This document shows positions 1 to 7,714 of a stretch of DNA of 64,000 nt, piece by piece. Position 1 is the first letter of the stretch, and the number at the start of each line of letters is the position of its first letter. Source of the stretch: Paenibacillus xylanexedens (GTDB lineage Bacteria; Bacillota; Bacilli; Paenibacillales; Paenibacillaceae); the NCBI RefSeq assembly GCF_007680605.1, contig NZ_VEIO01000010.1, positions 1-64,000 on the forward strand, in the 5' to 3' direction. The position numbers were made by a program, and so were the translations under genes. The notes beneath the pieces were generated by a model. It worked only from the letters and a program-made list of their open reading frames with translations. It was not told where the DNA came from and did no database searches.

Positions 1-61
1 TGGGGGTGGAAGTGCAGTAATGCATGGAGCTGACCAGTACTAATCGGTCGAGGGCTTATCC
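1..61 (+). rRNA. 23S ribosomal RNA, 3' end only
   Basis: The first bases match the conserved 3' end of bacterial 23S rRNA (GCTGACC, TACTAATCGGTCGAGG, CTTA). Only about 60 nt lie in the window and the exact 3' end is uncertain by a few bases. A tRNA cluster follows after about 85 nt. No 5S gene is seen between them, so the 5S of this operon must lie elsewhere, perhaps upstream of the 23S. Confidence 0.9.
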
Positions 62-145
62 AAAATGCAAGTTTTGAGTCGCGTGCGTTTCGTTTCGAAT
101 CTAGTTTTCAAGGAGCAATCCTTGTACAACGTTAAGATTGTCTTT

Positions 146-237
146 GGAGAGATACCCAAGTGGCTATAAGGGGACCCTCTGCTAAGGGGTTAGGCTGAGT
201 AATCGGTGCGAGGGTTCGAATCCCTCTCTCTCCGCCA
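146..237 (+). tRNA. tRNA-Ser (GCU)
   Basis: Acceptor arms GGAGAGA and TCTCTCC pair, there is a long variable arm typical of class II tRNA, and the anticodon loop CTGCTAA holds GCT. The T-arm is GAGGG-TTCGAAT-CCCTC and CCA is encoded. It is the first tRNA of the cluster behind the rRNA operon. Confidence 0.97.
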
Positions 238-280
238 TCTTTACCTAAGGATGGACAAGCAATCAAAACATGTATAATAT

Positions 281-357
281 GGCGGTGTAGCTCAGCTGGC
301 TAGAGCGTACGGTTCATACCCGTAAGGTCGGGGGTTCGATCCCCTCCGCCGCTACCA
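281..357 (+). tRNA. tRNA-Met (CAU), elongator type
   Basis: Acceptor GGCGGTG pairs with CGCCGCT, the anticodon stem TACGG/CCGTA carries the loop TTCATAC, and CCA is encoded. The sequence resembles the Bacillus elongator Met tRNA. It lacks the unpaired 1-72 end and the GGG/CCC anticodon stem of an initiator. A CAU tRNA-Ile2 is less likely but not excluded. Confidence 0.93.
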
Positions 358-366
358 TATTACCCA

Positions 367-442
367 GGAGGCTTAGCTCAGCTGGGAGAGCATCTGCCTT
401 ACAAGCAGAGGGTCGGGGGTTCGATCCCCTCAGCCTCCACCA
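367..442 (+). tRNA. tRNA-Val (UAC)
   Basis: GGAGGCT pairs with AGCCTCC, the anticodon loop CTTACAA sits on the stem TCTGC/GCAGA, and CCA is encoded. It lies 9 nt after tRNA-Met. Confidence 0.97.
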
Positions 443-447
443 TATAC

Positions 448-523
<76 letters not shown>

Positions 524-532
524 TTAATGCCT

Positions 533-610
533 GGAACCGTGGTGTAGTTGGCCTAACATGCCTGCCTGTCACGCAGGAGATCGCGGGTTCGAATCCCGTC
601 GGTTCCGCCA
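533..610 (+). tRNA. tRNA-Asp (GUC)
   Basis: GGAACCG pairs with CGGTTCC, the anticodon loop CTGTCAC sits on the stem CCTGC/GCAGG, the discriminator base is G and CCA is encoded. Confidence 0.97.
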
Positions 611-629
611 TTAATCTAAAATTAAATAT

Positions 630-702
<73 letters not shown>

Positions 703-714
703 CCTTTAATCCTT

Positions 715-800
715 GGAGGATTAGCGAAGTGGCCAAACGCATCAGACTGTAAATCTGCTCCCGTACGGGTTCGGTGGTTCGAATCCATCATCCTCCACCA
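715..800 (+). tRNA. tRNA-Tyr (GUA)
   Basis: A class II tRNA with a long variable arm. GGAGGAT pairs with ATCCTCC, the anticodon loop CTGTAAA sits on the stem CAGA/TCTG, and CCA is encoded. Confidence 0.97.
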
Positions 801-807
801 GTTTTAT

Positions 808-880
808 GAGTCATTAGCTCAGTTGGTAGAGCACCTGACTTTTAATCAGGGTGTCGAAGGTTCGAATCCTTCATGACTCA
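808..880 (+). tRNA. tRNA-Lys (UUU)
   Basis: GAGTCAT pairs with ATGACTC, and the anticodon loop CTTTTAA sits on the stem CCTGA/TCAGG. No CCA is encoded. It is the last tRNA before the terminator of the operon. Confidence 0.97.
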
Positions 881-887
881 TCTTAAA

Positions 888-928
888 TAAAGAGTGATCG
901 ATCATTAATATGATCGATCACTCTTTTT
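888..928 (+). terminator. Terminator of the rRNA-tRNA operon
   Basis: A perfect 13-bp stem, AGAGTGATCGATC with its complement, closes a short AT loop and ends in TTTTT. It lies 8 nt after tRNA-Lys. Confidence 0.93.
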
Positions 929-1027
929 GTTTACACTGATATATTGAATATAGTGGATACAGAGCAGCAAACATCAAGATATGATAAAATGATGATAAAA
1001 ATAAAGCAGAGTGGTGAAGTTCATTAG

Positions 1028-2224
1028 ATGAAGCTCATACCTGATTTAAAACAGCAAATTGAAATTATTATAGGCACCACATTGGATGAATATGAAATTA
1101 CGATGCATGAGTGGATACATTCCATTGATCATTTGATTGGCTTGGATGAAAATAAACCGCAGCATATTCTAAGTAGAACGGGTAAAGGTGAACGTGGTTC
1201 AGTAGAAAGTTCTTCAAGATCTCCTGATGTTCTGAGTTTACATCATGGTGAGCGCGTCTTTTTCAAAGTCGGCATAAATGATCAGGCGAGAACCGTTCTG
1301 TGCTGGGGATGTGATGCGGCATCTATTACAATGGAGACTCGGCGTCTAATTGAATTACTGATTCTTAATAAGTTTAGTACGAGTCAAAGCGATAATTCAT
1401 CGCTATTCAAGAATGATACCGATAAACAATTATCCTCGCTGGGAATATGGCTTAAGGAGCAGATTAAAGATTACGATGCGGGCAGTTTCGATCCACTGCC
1501 TGATTCGTTTGCTTCTATTGCAGGATTTCAGGAGGAGAAAGTTCTTTTTCTGTTACAGGGTGAGACTCCGGATTCTCAGCGTGTTGAATCTAAAGTTTTG
1601 AATAAGTTGCTTGAAAGTTATTTTGGTGAAGACATCACACTAATCCCACTGGGAGAGCAAGAATGGCTCTTCATGGGAGACGAAGAAATTGTTACCGGTG
1701 AGGCCGATGAAGATACAGCGGAGGCGAGAAAAGAATCACTCAATGCTTTTTGTATGGGACTGTATGAGCTTGTGGCCAGTGAGTTCGCCGGTGTTTTCCA
1801 CTTGTCAGCTTCGCTACCGTGTATTCCCAAAGAGGCGTTGCTTCAGGTGACTTTCCTTCTTCAGGAAAGTTTGGAGCTTGGTCGCTCTTTCCATGTTACA
1901 CAGCATATCCACCTTCCTTGGAATCTACAACTAGAGCAATTGGTGGCTAGTATTTCTGAGCAACAGCGAGTGCGTTTTATCCGGGAAACGGGAAAGGATA
2001 CGACTCTCTTTAATGACAGCGAGACATTGGCAACATTGGAGACCTTCTTCAGTTTAGACTGTAACGTTAGCGAGACAGCAAAGCGTTTGTTTATACATCG
2101 TAATACGCTGGTGTACCGTCTGGATAAGATTAAACAGGAGATTGGTTACGATGTAAGACACTTTAAAAGTGCGATCGTTGTGCAACTTTTACTTCTGATG
2201 TACAAAGTGACGAAAAAGGCTTAA
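1028..2224 (+). CDS. PucR/CdaR-type helix-turn-helix regulator
   Basis: A 398-residue protein. Only the C-terminal part (about 335-395) is recognisable: a PucR-type helix-turn-helix with the pattern ETAKRLFIHRNTLVYRL followed by a KIKQEIGYD-like segment. That domain is shared by sugar-diacid and purine catabolism regulators, where it binds DNA. The first 330 residues show no clear ligand-binding family. The gene starts about 100 nt after the tRNA operon terminator, and its ribosome site is weak (GGTGAAG). It lies directly upstream of the sugar-importer ATPase gene msmX, so control of carbohydrate import is a reasonable guess, but nothing in the sequence proves the target. Confidence 0.75.
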   Translation: MKLIPDLKQQIEIIIGTTLDEYEITMHEWIHSIDHLIGLDENKPQHILSRTGKGERGSVESSSRSPDVLSLHHGERVFFKVGINDQARTVLCWGCDAASITMETRRLIELLILNKFSTSQSDNSSLFKNDTDKQLSSLGIWLKEQIKDYDAGSFDPLPDSFASIAGFQEEKVLFLLQGETPDSQRVESKVLNKLLESYFGEDITLIPLGEQEWLFMGDEEIVTGEADEDTAEARKESLNAFCMGLYELVASEFAGVFHLSASLPCIPKEALLQVTFLLQESLELGRSFHVTQHIHLPWNLQLEQLVASISEQQRVRFIRETGKDTTLFNDSETLATLETFFSLDCNVSETAKRLFIHRNTLVYRLDKIKQEIGYDVRHFKSAIVVQLLLLMYKVTKKA

Positions 2225-2327
2225 TATTTTTGTGCAGTTTGCGAATAGTCAGATAACCAAGCGATAGGGTATTATAAAACTACAAATTGAATTCGATTAC
2301 AAAATGATCTCTGAGGAGGCAACAATC

Positions 2328-3452
2328 ATGGCAGGAGTACGTTTAGAGCATATTTTCAAAAAATACCCGGGTTCTGATAAAGCAACTGTAGTTGATATTA
2401 ACCTGGACATTAAAGACAAAGAGTTTCTGGTACTGGTAGGTCCGTCCGGTTGTGGTAAATCAACAACACTGCGTATGATCGCAGGCCTTGAGGAAATTTC
2501 TGAAGGTAAACTCTATATCGGTGACCGTGTCGTGAATGATGTTGCACCTAAAGACCGCGATATCGCGATGGTATTCCAATCCTATGCCTTGTATCCGCAT
2601 ATGAGCGTATATCAAAACATGGCATTCGGTTTGAAATTGCGTAAGGTTAAAAAAGACGAGATCGACAAACGTGTACGTGAAGCAGCTAAAATCCTCGATA
2701 TCGAGCACTTGCTTGAGCGTAAGCCTAAAGCATTGTCCGGTGGTCAACGTCAACGTGTCGCCTTGGGACGTGCGATTGTCCGTGATCCACAAGTCTTCTT
2801 GATGGATGAGCCGCTCTCCAACTTGGATGCGAAACTCCGTGGACAAATGCGTGCAGAAATCACTAAGCTGGCTAAACGTTTGGAAACAACCGTTATCTAC
2901 GTAACGCATGACCAGATCGAAGCAATGACGATGGGTGACCGGATCGTAGTTATGAAGGATGGTATCATCCAACAAGCAGCTTCTCCTGAAGAGCTGTACA
3001 ACCACCCGGCGAACCTGTTCGTAGCTGGTTTCATCGGTTCCCCGACAATGAACTTCATCTCGGGTAAATTGGCTGAGCAAGGTGCTAGTCTTCACTTCGT
3101 AGCTCCTGGTGTGGATGTTGAAATCCCGCAAGGTAAAGCGCAAGTGCTGAAATCCAGAGGATATGTAGGCAAAGAAGTGATTCTGGGTGTTCGTCCAGAA
3201 GACATTCACGAAGAACCAGTATTCCTGGAAGCTTCCCCGAACTCTGTATTCTCTACTCACGTAGATGTAACAGAGAACCTGGGTCACGAAATGCTCCTTT
3301 ACTTGAGCGGTGTAGGTAACGACACTACAATCGCACGTGTTGACGGACGTTCCAACACTCGTGATGGTTCCACAGTTAAAATGGCCATTGACATGAACAA
3401 AGTTCATATCTTTGATAAAGAATCCGAAGTTAACGTGCTTCTTCAAGACTAA
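2328..3452 (+). CDS. msmX: Multi-substrate sugar ABC importer ATPase, MsmX/UgpC type
   Basis: A 374-residue ATPase of the carbohydrate-uptake (CUT1) class. Walker A GPSGCGKST lies at residues 38-46, the ABC signature LSGGQRQRVALGRA near 136, Walker B VFLMDEPLSNLD near 156, and a TOBE-like regulatory region fills the last 130 residues. The start at 2328 is chosen because GAGGAGG precedes it by 8 nt; an in-frame ATG at 2304 has no ribosome site. In Bacillus, MsmX energises several sugar importers that lack an ATPase gene. Both importer loci in this window (19561-23084 and 60605-63889) are of that kind. The codons are those of a highly expressed gene, and a strong terminator follows. Confidence 0.93.
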   Translation: MAGVRLEHIFKKYPGSDKATVVDINLDIKDKEFLVLVGPSGCGKSTTLRMIAGLEEISEGKLYIGDRVVNDVAPKDRDIAMVFQSYALYPHMSVYQNMAFGLKLRKVKKDEIDKRVREAAKILDIEHLLERKPKALSGGQRQRVALGRAIVRDPQVFLMDEPLSNLDAKLRGQMRAEITKLAKRLETTVIYVTHDQIEAMTMGDRIVVMKDGIIQQAASPEELYNHPANLFVAGFIGSPTMNFISGKLAEQGASLHFVAPGVDVEIPQGKAQVLKSRGYVGKEVILGVRPEDIHEEPVFLEASPNSVFSTHVDVTENLGHEMLLYLSGVGNDTTIARVDGRSNTRDGSTVKMAIDMNKVHIFDKESEVNVLLQD

Positions 3453-3515
3453 TCCTACTGAAAATCCTCAGTATCGATGGAATCTGGAAGTAACGCAATT
3501 ATATAACGTAAATCG

Positions 3516-3549
3516 AGCCCCTTCCGTTTTCGCTGGAAGGGGCTTTTTT
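3516..3549 (+). terminator. Terminator after msmX
   Basis: AGCCCCTTCC pairs with GGAAGGGGCT over a 9-nt loop and is followed by TTTTTT. Confidence 0.93.
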
Positions 3550-3815
3550 CAAAAATGCATGGGATGGTTCATCCGTTCGGATGAAACTATAGTGCAGATC
3601 GAGCAGGGAGTCTGTGATTGCAATCGATCTCAAATTCATTTAAGATTATTTGAAGGTCTGTCTTCAAAATGTTGCATATTGGAGTATTAAAGAGAGATAT
3701 TTTACATGCGAAACGACCTGGTTATGAATCACGTTGTGAATACGCTAATAATGGAAAGAAACGATACACGAATGGGGTACATAGAGGCACAGCGAATGCT
3801 GAAAGGAAGAGACAA

Positions 3816-4754
3816 ATGGCGAAAAAAGTGAAAGTATCCGAATTGGTACAGCAGTTTCAGATGGAAGTGGTGTCAGGGTCACAGGGGTTGAAAAGGTTTA
3901 TCACGGTAGATGATCTTAACCGTCCTGGCCTGGAGATGGCTGGTTACTTTGAATATCATCCAAAAGAGCGGGTGCAACTGCTGGGAAGAACAGAGCTGGC
4001 TTTTTTTGCAATGTTGCCTGAACATGAGCGCCGTGAACGTATGCAGCGTCTATGCACAGAGGAAACACCTTGTATTGTGGTTACACGTGGACTCGAAGTT
4101 CCTCAGGAACTGATCGATATCAGTGAAGAACAGAATCTGGCTGTGCTCCGCAGCAACATGGCGACAACGATTCTTTCCAGCCGTATTACGGGTTTCCTGG
4201 AAGGTAAGTTGGCGCCGACAGCTACCATTCACGGTGTATTGTGTGATGTGTATGGTGTAGGTATGCTAATCACTGGCAGTAGCGGTATTGGTAAAAGTGA
4301 AACTGCGCTTGAGCTTGTTAAACGCGGTCACCGTCTGATTGCCGATGATGCCGTTGAAATTCGCCAAACCTCCGATTTTCAACTCCACGGTACCGCACCG
4401 GAACTGATTCGTCACCTGCTTGAAATTCGGGGTGTCGGTATTATCAACGTCATGACTTTGTTTGGCGCGGGCGCTGTTCGTAATAATAAACGGATTACAT
4501 TGGTTGTACGTCTTGAAGCATGGCAACAGGATAAACAGTATGATCGTCTGGGATTGGATGAAGAAACAACGCGTATTATTGATACCGATGTACCTTTGGT
4601 TACTATTCCGGTTCGTCCTGGACGAAACTTGGCTGTAATTATTGAAGTGGCGGGCATGAACTATCGCTTGAAACAGATGGGGCTTAATGCTGCACTCCAG
4701 TTCACGAACAAGCTGACAGCAACGATTTCGGAAGATATGGAAGATATGGACTAA
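3816..4754 (+). CDS. hprK: HPr kinase/phosphorylase
   Basis: A 312-residue protein, normal for the family. It phosphorylates and dephosphorylates Ser46 of HPr and Crh, the central switch of catabolite repression in Firmicutes. The N-terminal domain (1-130) precedes the catalytic core. The P-loop GSSGIGKSE lies near 153-161 and the family signature LEIRGVGIINV near 203. The reading frame is open further upstream, but ATG 3816 is preferred because AAAGGAAG precedes it and because known HprK proteins begin at this point. It heads the conserved hprK-lgt-ppaX-acyltransferase order. A substrate with Ser46 is encoded at 35488. Confidence 0.96.
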   Translation: MAKKVKVSELVQQFQMEVVSGSQGLKRFITVDDLNRPGLEMAGYFEYHPKERVQLLGRTELAFFAMLPEHERRERMQRLCTEETPCIVVTRGLEVPQELIDISEEQNLAVLRSNMATTILSSRITGFLEGKLAPTATIHGVLCDVYGVGMLITGSSGIGKSETALELVKRGHRLIADDAVEIRQTSDFQLHGTAPELIRHLLEIRGVGIINVMTLFGAGAVRNNKRITLVVRLEAWQQDKQYDRLGLDEETTRIIDTDVPLVTIPVRPGRNLAVIIEVAGMNYRLKQMGLNAALQFTNKLTATISEDMEDMD

Positions 4755-4861
4755 GGTGGGCTAAGGAAAGTTACCCCGATCAGCTGAATGGCTGGGTAAG
4801 GGCAACATTAGGCATCAAGCTATAAATATAAAGATTTAAGTTTTTATGATTTATGGCATCC

Positions 4862-4904
4862 GGAGCCTGCACACCTTCAAACAGGAAGGTTGATCGCAGG
4901 CTCC
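4862..4904 (+). other. Hairpin between hprK and lgt
   Basis: GGAGCCTGC (4862-4870) pairs perfectly with GCAGGCTCC (4896-4904), with an inner ACCTTC/GAAGGT stem. No T-run follows. It could stabilise or process the hprK-lgt transcript, or act as a weak attenuator. Confidence 0.7.
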
Positions 4905-4952
4905 ACACGGTCATGCTTACCGCTGTGAATTGATTGATAGGAGTGTGAATGA

Positions 4953-5987
4953 ATGGATACATTATTACTGTTGAACCCGATTGCGTTCTCTATTGGCGCT
5001 TTAAAGGTTCACTGGTATGGGCTTATCTTGGGTACTGCGGCGCTCTTAGGGTTGTTGCTTGTTATTCGGGAGGGCAAGCGATTTAATATTCCGCAAGAAG
5101 TGTTTATGGATATGGTTTTGCTAGGTGTGCCTTCTGCCATTATTGGAGCCCGAATCTACTACGTGGCTTTTAAGTGGGAAGATTATAAGGACAACCTGTG
5201 GGACGTTTTTAAAATATGGAATGGCGGTATTGCGATCTATGGCGCACTGATTGGTGCTATTATATGTGCAGTTATTTTCTTCCGTCGTAAAGGATATAAC
5301 TTCTGGCGTATGGCCGACATTTGTGCACCTGGACTGATTGTTGGACAGATGATTGGACGCTGGGGTAACTTTGTAAATCAGGAGGCGTATGGCGGTCCTG
5401 TAGAGGAATCATTTTTAAGAGACAAGTTGCACCTGCCCGATTTTATTGTGAATCAAATGAACGTGGAGGGTGTATTCCATCATCCGGCTTTTTTGTATGA
5501 ATCGGTATGGAGTTTTGCAGGGCTGATCCTGTTGCTGGTGCTTCGTCGTCAGAAGTTCATGCGTGCAGGCGAGATGTTTATGTCCTATTTCATCTGGTAT
5601 TCCATCGGACGATTCTTTATTGAGGCTTTACGTACCGATAGTCTGGCATTCCAGGCTCCGGAATGGATTGCTTCATTCGTGAACGGACTATGGTCTCCAA
5701 TGACTGCACTCGGCTTCGAACAAGGTTATTTAGATCCAGCGTACGGTAATGTACGAATTTCACAACTGCTTGCGATTGGCATTATTGTTGCTGCTGTTGT
5801 GTTTATTATCGTGAGAAGAGTGACGGGCAAAGCAAGTGCACATTATAGTGATCCGATTGTCCCGTCGAAAGTGGCTGCAGATGATATTGGACATTCGGAA
5901 ACAGTAGCTGTTGAAGAGGATAAGGTAACAACGGCACCAAATCAGGCTCAAGATGATCCGAAGCAAGTCGAAGATAAAAAGGAGTAA
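4953..5987 (+). CDS. lgt: Prolipoprotein diacylglyceryl transferase
   Basis: A 344-residue integral membrane enzyme that moves diacylglycerol from phosphatidylglycerol to the lipobox cysteine of prolipoproteins. The Lgt signature GRWGNFVNQEAYGG lies at about 134-147, and several hydrophobic membrane helices span 10-290. The conserved HPAFLYES motif is present near 175. The last 60 residues form a hydrophilic Glu/Asp/Lys-rich tail beyond the usual core. ATAGGAG lies 8 nt before the ATG. Its products in this window would include the lipoproteins at 19561, 26091 and 60605. Confidence 0.97.
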   Translation: MDTLLLLNPIAFSIGALKVHWYGLILGTAALLGLLLVIREGKRFNIPQEVFMDMVLLGVPSAIIGARIYYVAFKWEDYKDNLWDVFKIWNGGIAIYGALIGAIICAVIFFRRKGYNFWRMADICAPGLIVGQMIGRWGNFVNQEAYGGPVEESFLRDKLHLPDFIVNQMNVEGVFHHPAFLYESVWSFAGLILLLVLRRQKFMRAGEMFMSYFIWYSIGRFFIEALRTDSLAFQAPEWIASFVNGLWSPMTALGFEQGYLDPAYGNVRISQLLAIGIIVAAVVFIIVRRVTGKASAHYSDPIVPSKVAADDIGHSETVAVEEDKVTTAPNQAQDDPKQVEDKKE

Positions 5988-5993
5988 TGCAAC

Positions 5994-6650
5994 GTGATTA
6001 ACACGGTACTGTTCGATCTGGATGGAACGATTATTGATACCAATGAGCTGATTATCAACTCATTCCTGCATGTGATGGAAAGTTGGGATCATGCTTCCCC
6101 ATGGACAAGGGAACAGATTATCCCGCATATGGGAGGCACATTGGAGCAACAAATGCGGACCTTTTCAGGTCAGGAAGAGGTATCGGAGTACGTCAAAGGG
6201 TATCGTGCCTATAATGATATCCACCATGAAGCAATGGTCAGGCCTTTTCCACACGTGATCGAGGTGGTTGAGGCTTTGGATCAGGCAGGGATTACGCTGG
6301 GTGTGGTGACGACCAAAATTCGCCCTTCTACATTAAAGGTGCTGGAGCGCTTTGATTTGCTTAAATATATGAAGTCCATTGTGACTGTGACGGATGTAAC
6401 TCATCCCAAACCTCATGCGGAACCGGTGCAAAAAGCGATGGCGGAACTGGGATCCAATCCAGCTCACACACTGATGATAGGGGACAGTCCTGTCGATATT
6501 CAATCGGCGCAAAATGCGGGTGCTCTCTCTGCTGGTGTGGCCTGGTCGCTTAAAGGGGAGCAGGTACTGAGTGGGTATAAGCCAGATTACATGTTGCATG
6601 ATATGAGGGATTTGCTGGATGTAGTCCTTAAGGGAACGGGCCGTTCATGA
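5994..6650 (+). CDS. ppaX: Pyrophosphatase PpaX (HAD family)
   Basis: A 218-residue HAD hydrolase with motif I DLDGTIIDTNE at 8-18, motif II TTK near 105 and motif IV GDSPVDI near 163. In Bacillus, PpaX hydrolyses the pyrophosphate released by HprK when it dephosphorylates Ser46-P-HPr, which explains its place in the hprK operon. It starts with GTG; AAGGAG overlaps the end of lgt 9 nt upstream. A phosphoglycolate phosphatase annotation is possible on similarity alone; the context favours PpaX. Confidence 0.9.
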   Translation: MINTVLFDLDGTIIDTNELIINSFLHVMESWDHASPWTREQIIPHMGGTLEQQMRTFSGQEEVSEYVKGYRAYNDIHHEAMVRPFPHVIEVVEALDQAGITLGVVTTKIRPSTLKVLERFDLLKYMKSIVTVTDVTHPKPHAEPVQKAMAELGSNPAHTLMIGDSPVDIQSAQNAGALSAGVAWSLKGEQVLSGYKPDYMLHDMRDLLDVVLKGTGRS

Positions 6651-7189
6651 GAAAAGTAACCCGCTATCCGGTAGAAAGTCAAAATGCACTTTGGCATATC
6701 TACAAGACAGTGAGCCCATGGAAGGGCGTTCGTAATTTTATCTGGATTCAATTGTCACGGTACTGCCCTGTTTTGCCTCTCAAAAACTGGATTTATCGAC
6801 GAATGCTCGGTATGAAGGTGGGGGAGCATACAGCTTTTGGTCTGATGGTAATGGTGGATGTATTCTTTCCGGAGAAAATAACGATTGGTGAAAATTCAGT
6901 GATTGGTTACAATACCACGATTCTGGCTCACGAGTATCTCATTAAAGAGTACAGACTTGGTGATGTCATTATCGGAGATAATGTGCTGATCGGAGCGAAT
7001 ACGACGATCCTGCCTGGGGTAACGATCGGGAACGGTGCCGTAGTTGCTGCGGGGGCAGTAGTTCATAAGGATGTTGCTCCAGGAGCCTTTGTCGGAGGCA
7101 ATCCTTTGCGTGATTTGTCACGTTCGGCAGAATCGACGGAAGAAAAGGCGTTCAAAACGGAGGAACCTTCTCAGCGAAAGTTACATTAA
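6647..7189 (+). CDS. Hexapeptide-repeat acyltransferase (YvoF-like)
   Basis: A 180-residue protein with left-handed beta-helix hexapeptide repeats from about 60 to 150 (ITIGENSVIG, VIIGDNVLIG, VTIGNGAVVAAGA) and the terminal GGNPLR motif common to acetyltransferases of the maltose/galactoside O-acetyltransferase group. Its start overlaps the ppaX stop (ATGA), so the two are translationally coupled. The same neighbour occurs after ppaX in B. subtilis (yvoF). The acceptor substrate is unknown. Confidence 0.87.
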   Translation: MRKVTRYPVESQNALWHIYKTVSPWKGVRNFIWIQLSRYCPVLPLKNWIYRRMLGMKVGEHTAFGLMVMVDVFFPEKITIGENSVIGYNTTILAHEYLIKEYRLGDVIIGDNVLIGANTTILPGVTIGNGAVVAAGAVVHKDVAPGAFVGGNPLRDLSRSAESTEEKAFKTEEPSQRKLH

Positions 7190-7233
7190 GCGCGGGATTA
7201 TCATGTTTGTAAGTGAACTAATGCATGGAGGAA

Positions 7234-7258
7234 AGAGCTGCTGAGGGGCAGCTTTTTT
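7234..7258 (+). terminator. Terminator of the hprK operon
   Basis: AGCTGC pairs with GCAGCT over a 6-nt loop, followed by TTTTTT. It separates the hprK operon from the his promoter. Confidence 0.85.
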
Positions 7259-7365
7259 CGTATACAAAACTTGAATTGAAGCAAACGGTGACGAACCATA
7301 ATAGATAGTCAGGGCAGGTTTACCTAGTCCAGGTAGTAATCAAGAGCAATCATGGTCTAAGTTTG

Positions 7366-7394
7366 TTGACGATTCAGTACATCCATGTTATCAT
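7366..7394 (+). promoter_or_regulatory. Sigma-A promoter of the histidine operon
   Basis: TTGACG (7366-7371) and TATCAT (7389-7394) are separated by exactly 17 nt. It is the best promoter match between the upstream terminator and hisZ. Transcription would start near 7401, leaving a leader of about 315 nt. Confidence 0.7.
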
Positions 7395-7400
7395 ATCCCA

Positions 7401-7714
7401 TATCCTTTAGTTTGTTAGCACTTTACCATGTGAAAGTATTTAGGGTAAGGGTGACAATAATTCTAATAGAAGAAACGGGTTATTAATGTAAAAGGTGGAG
7501 CCTTCGTTAAACTAGAGGACATGTAGCTTTGCTGTAAATTAGGGTAACTAACATAGAACGGGGATTTGTCATACATAAATCCTTTTGAGATAGAGCGTTA
7601 AAGACGATAGAGACGACAATTCAAATTATGTCATCGTATTGTAGCAGATGTGAAAATATTATAGTGCAACTGTATATAACAATCCAAATTCATGACTCGG
7701 GGTGAATCATTTAT
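7401..7714 (+). other. Long untranslated leader of the his operon
   Basis: About 315 nt with no credible gene. I found no T-box consensus (no GGGTGGNACCGCG) and no run of His codons in a short reading frame. A weak hairpin GGATTT/AAATCC (7562-7582) is followed by TTTT and could be a minor attenuator. The leader is long enough to hold regulatory structure, but I recognise none. Confidence 0.5.

Noticed and set aside
2460..3446. 328-codon open frame on the minus strand over msmX
   Set aside because: Antisense to the ABC ATPase; no ribosome site and odd composition.
7401..7714. T-box riboswitch before hisZ
   Set aside because: The antiterminator consensus GGGTGGNACC is absent and no specifier stem could be drawn.
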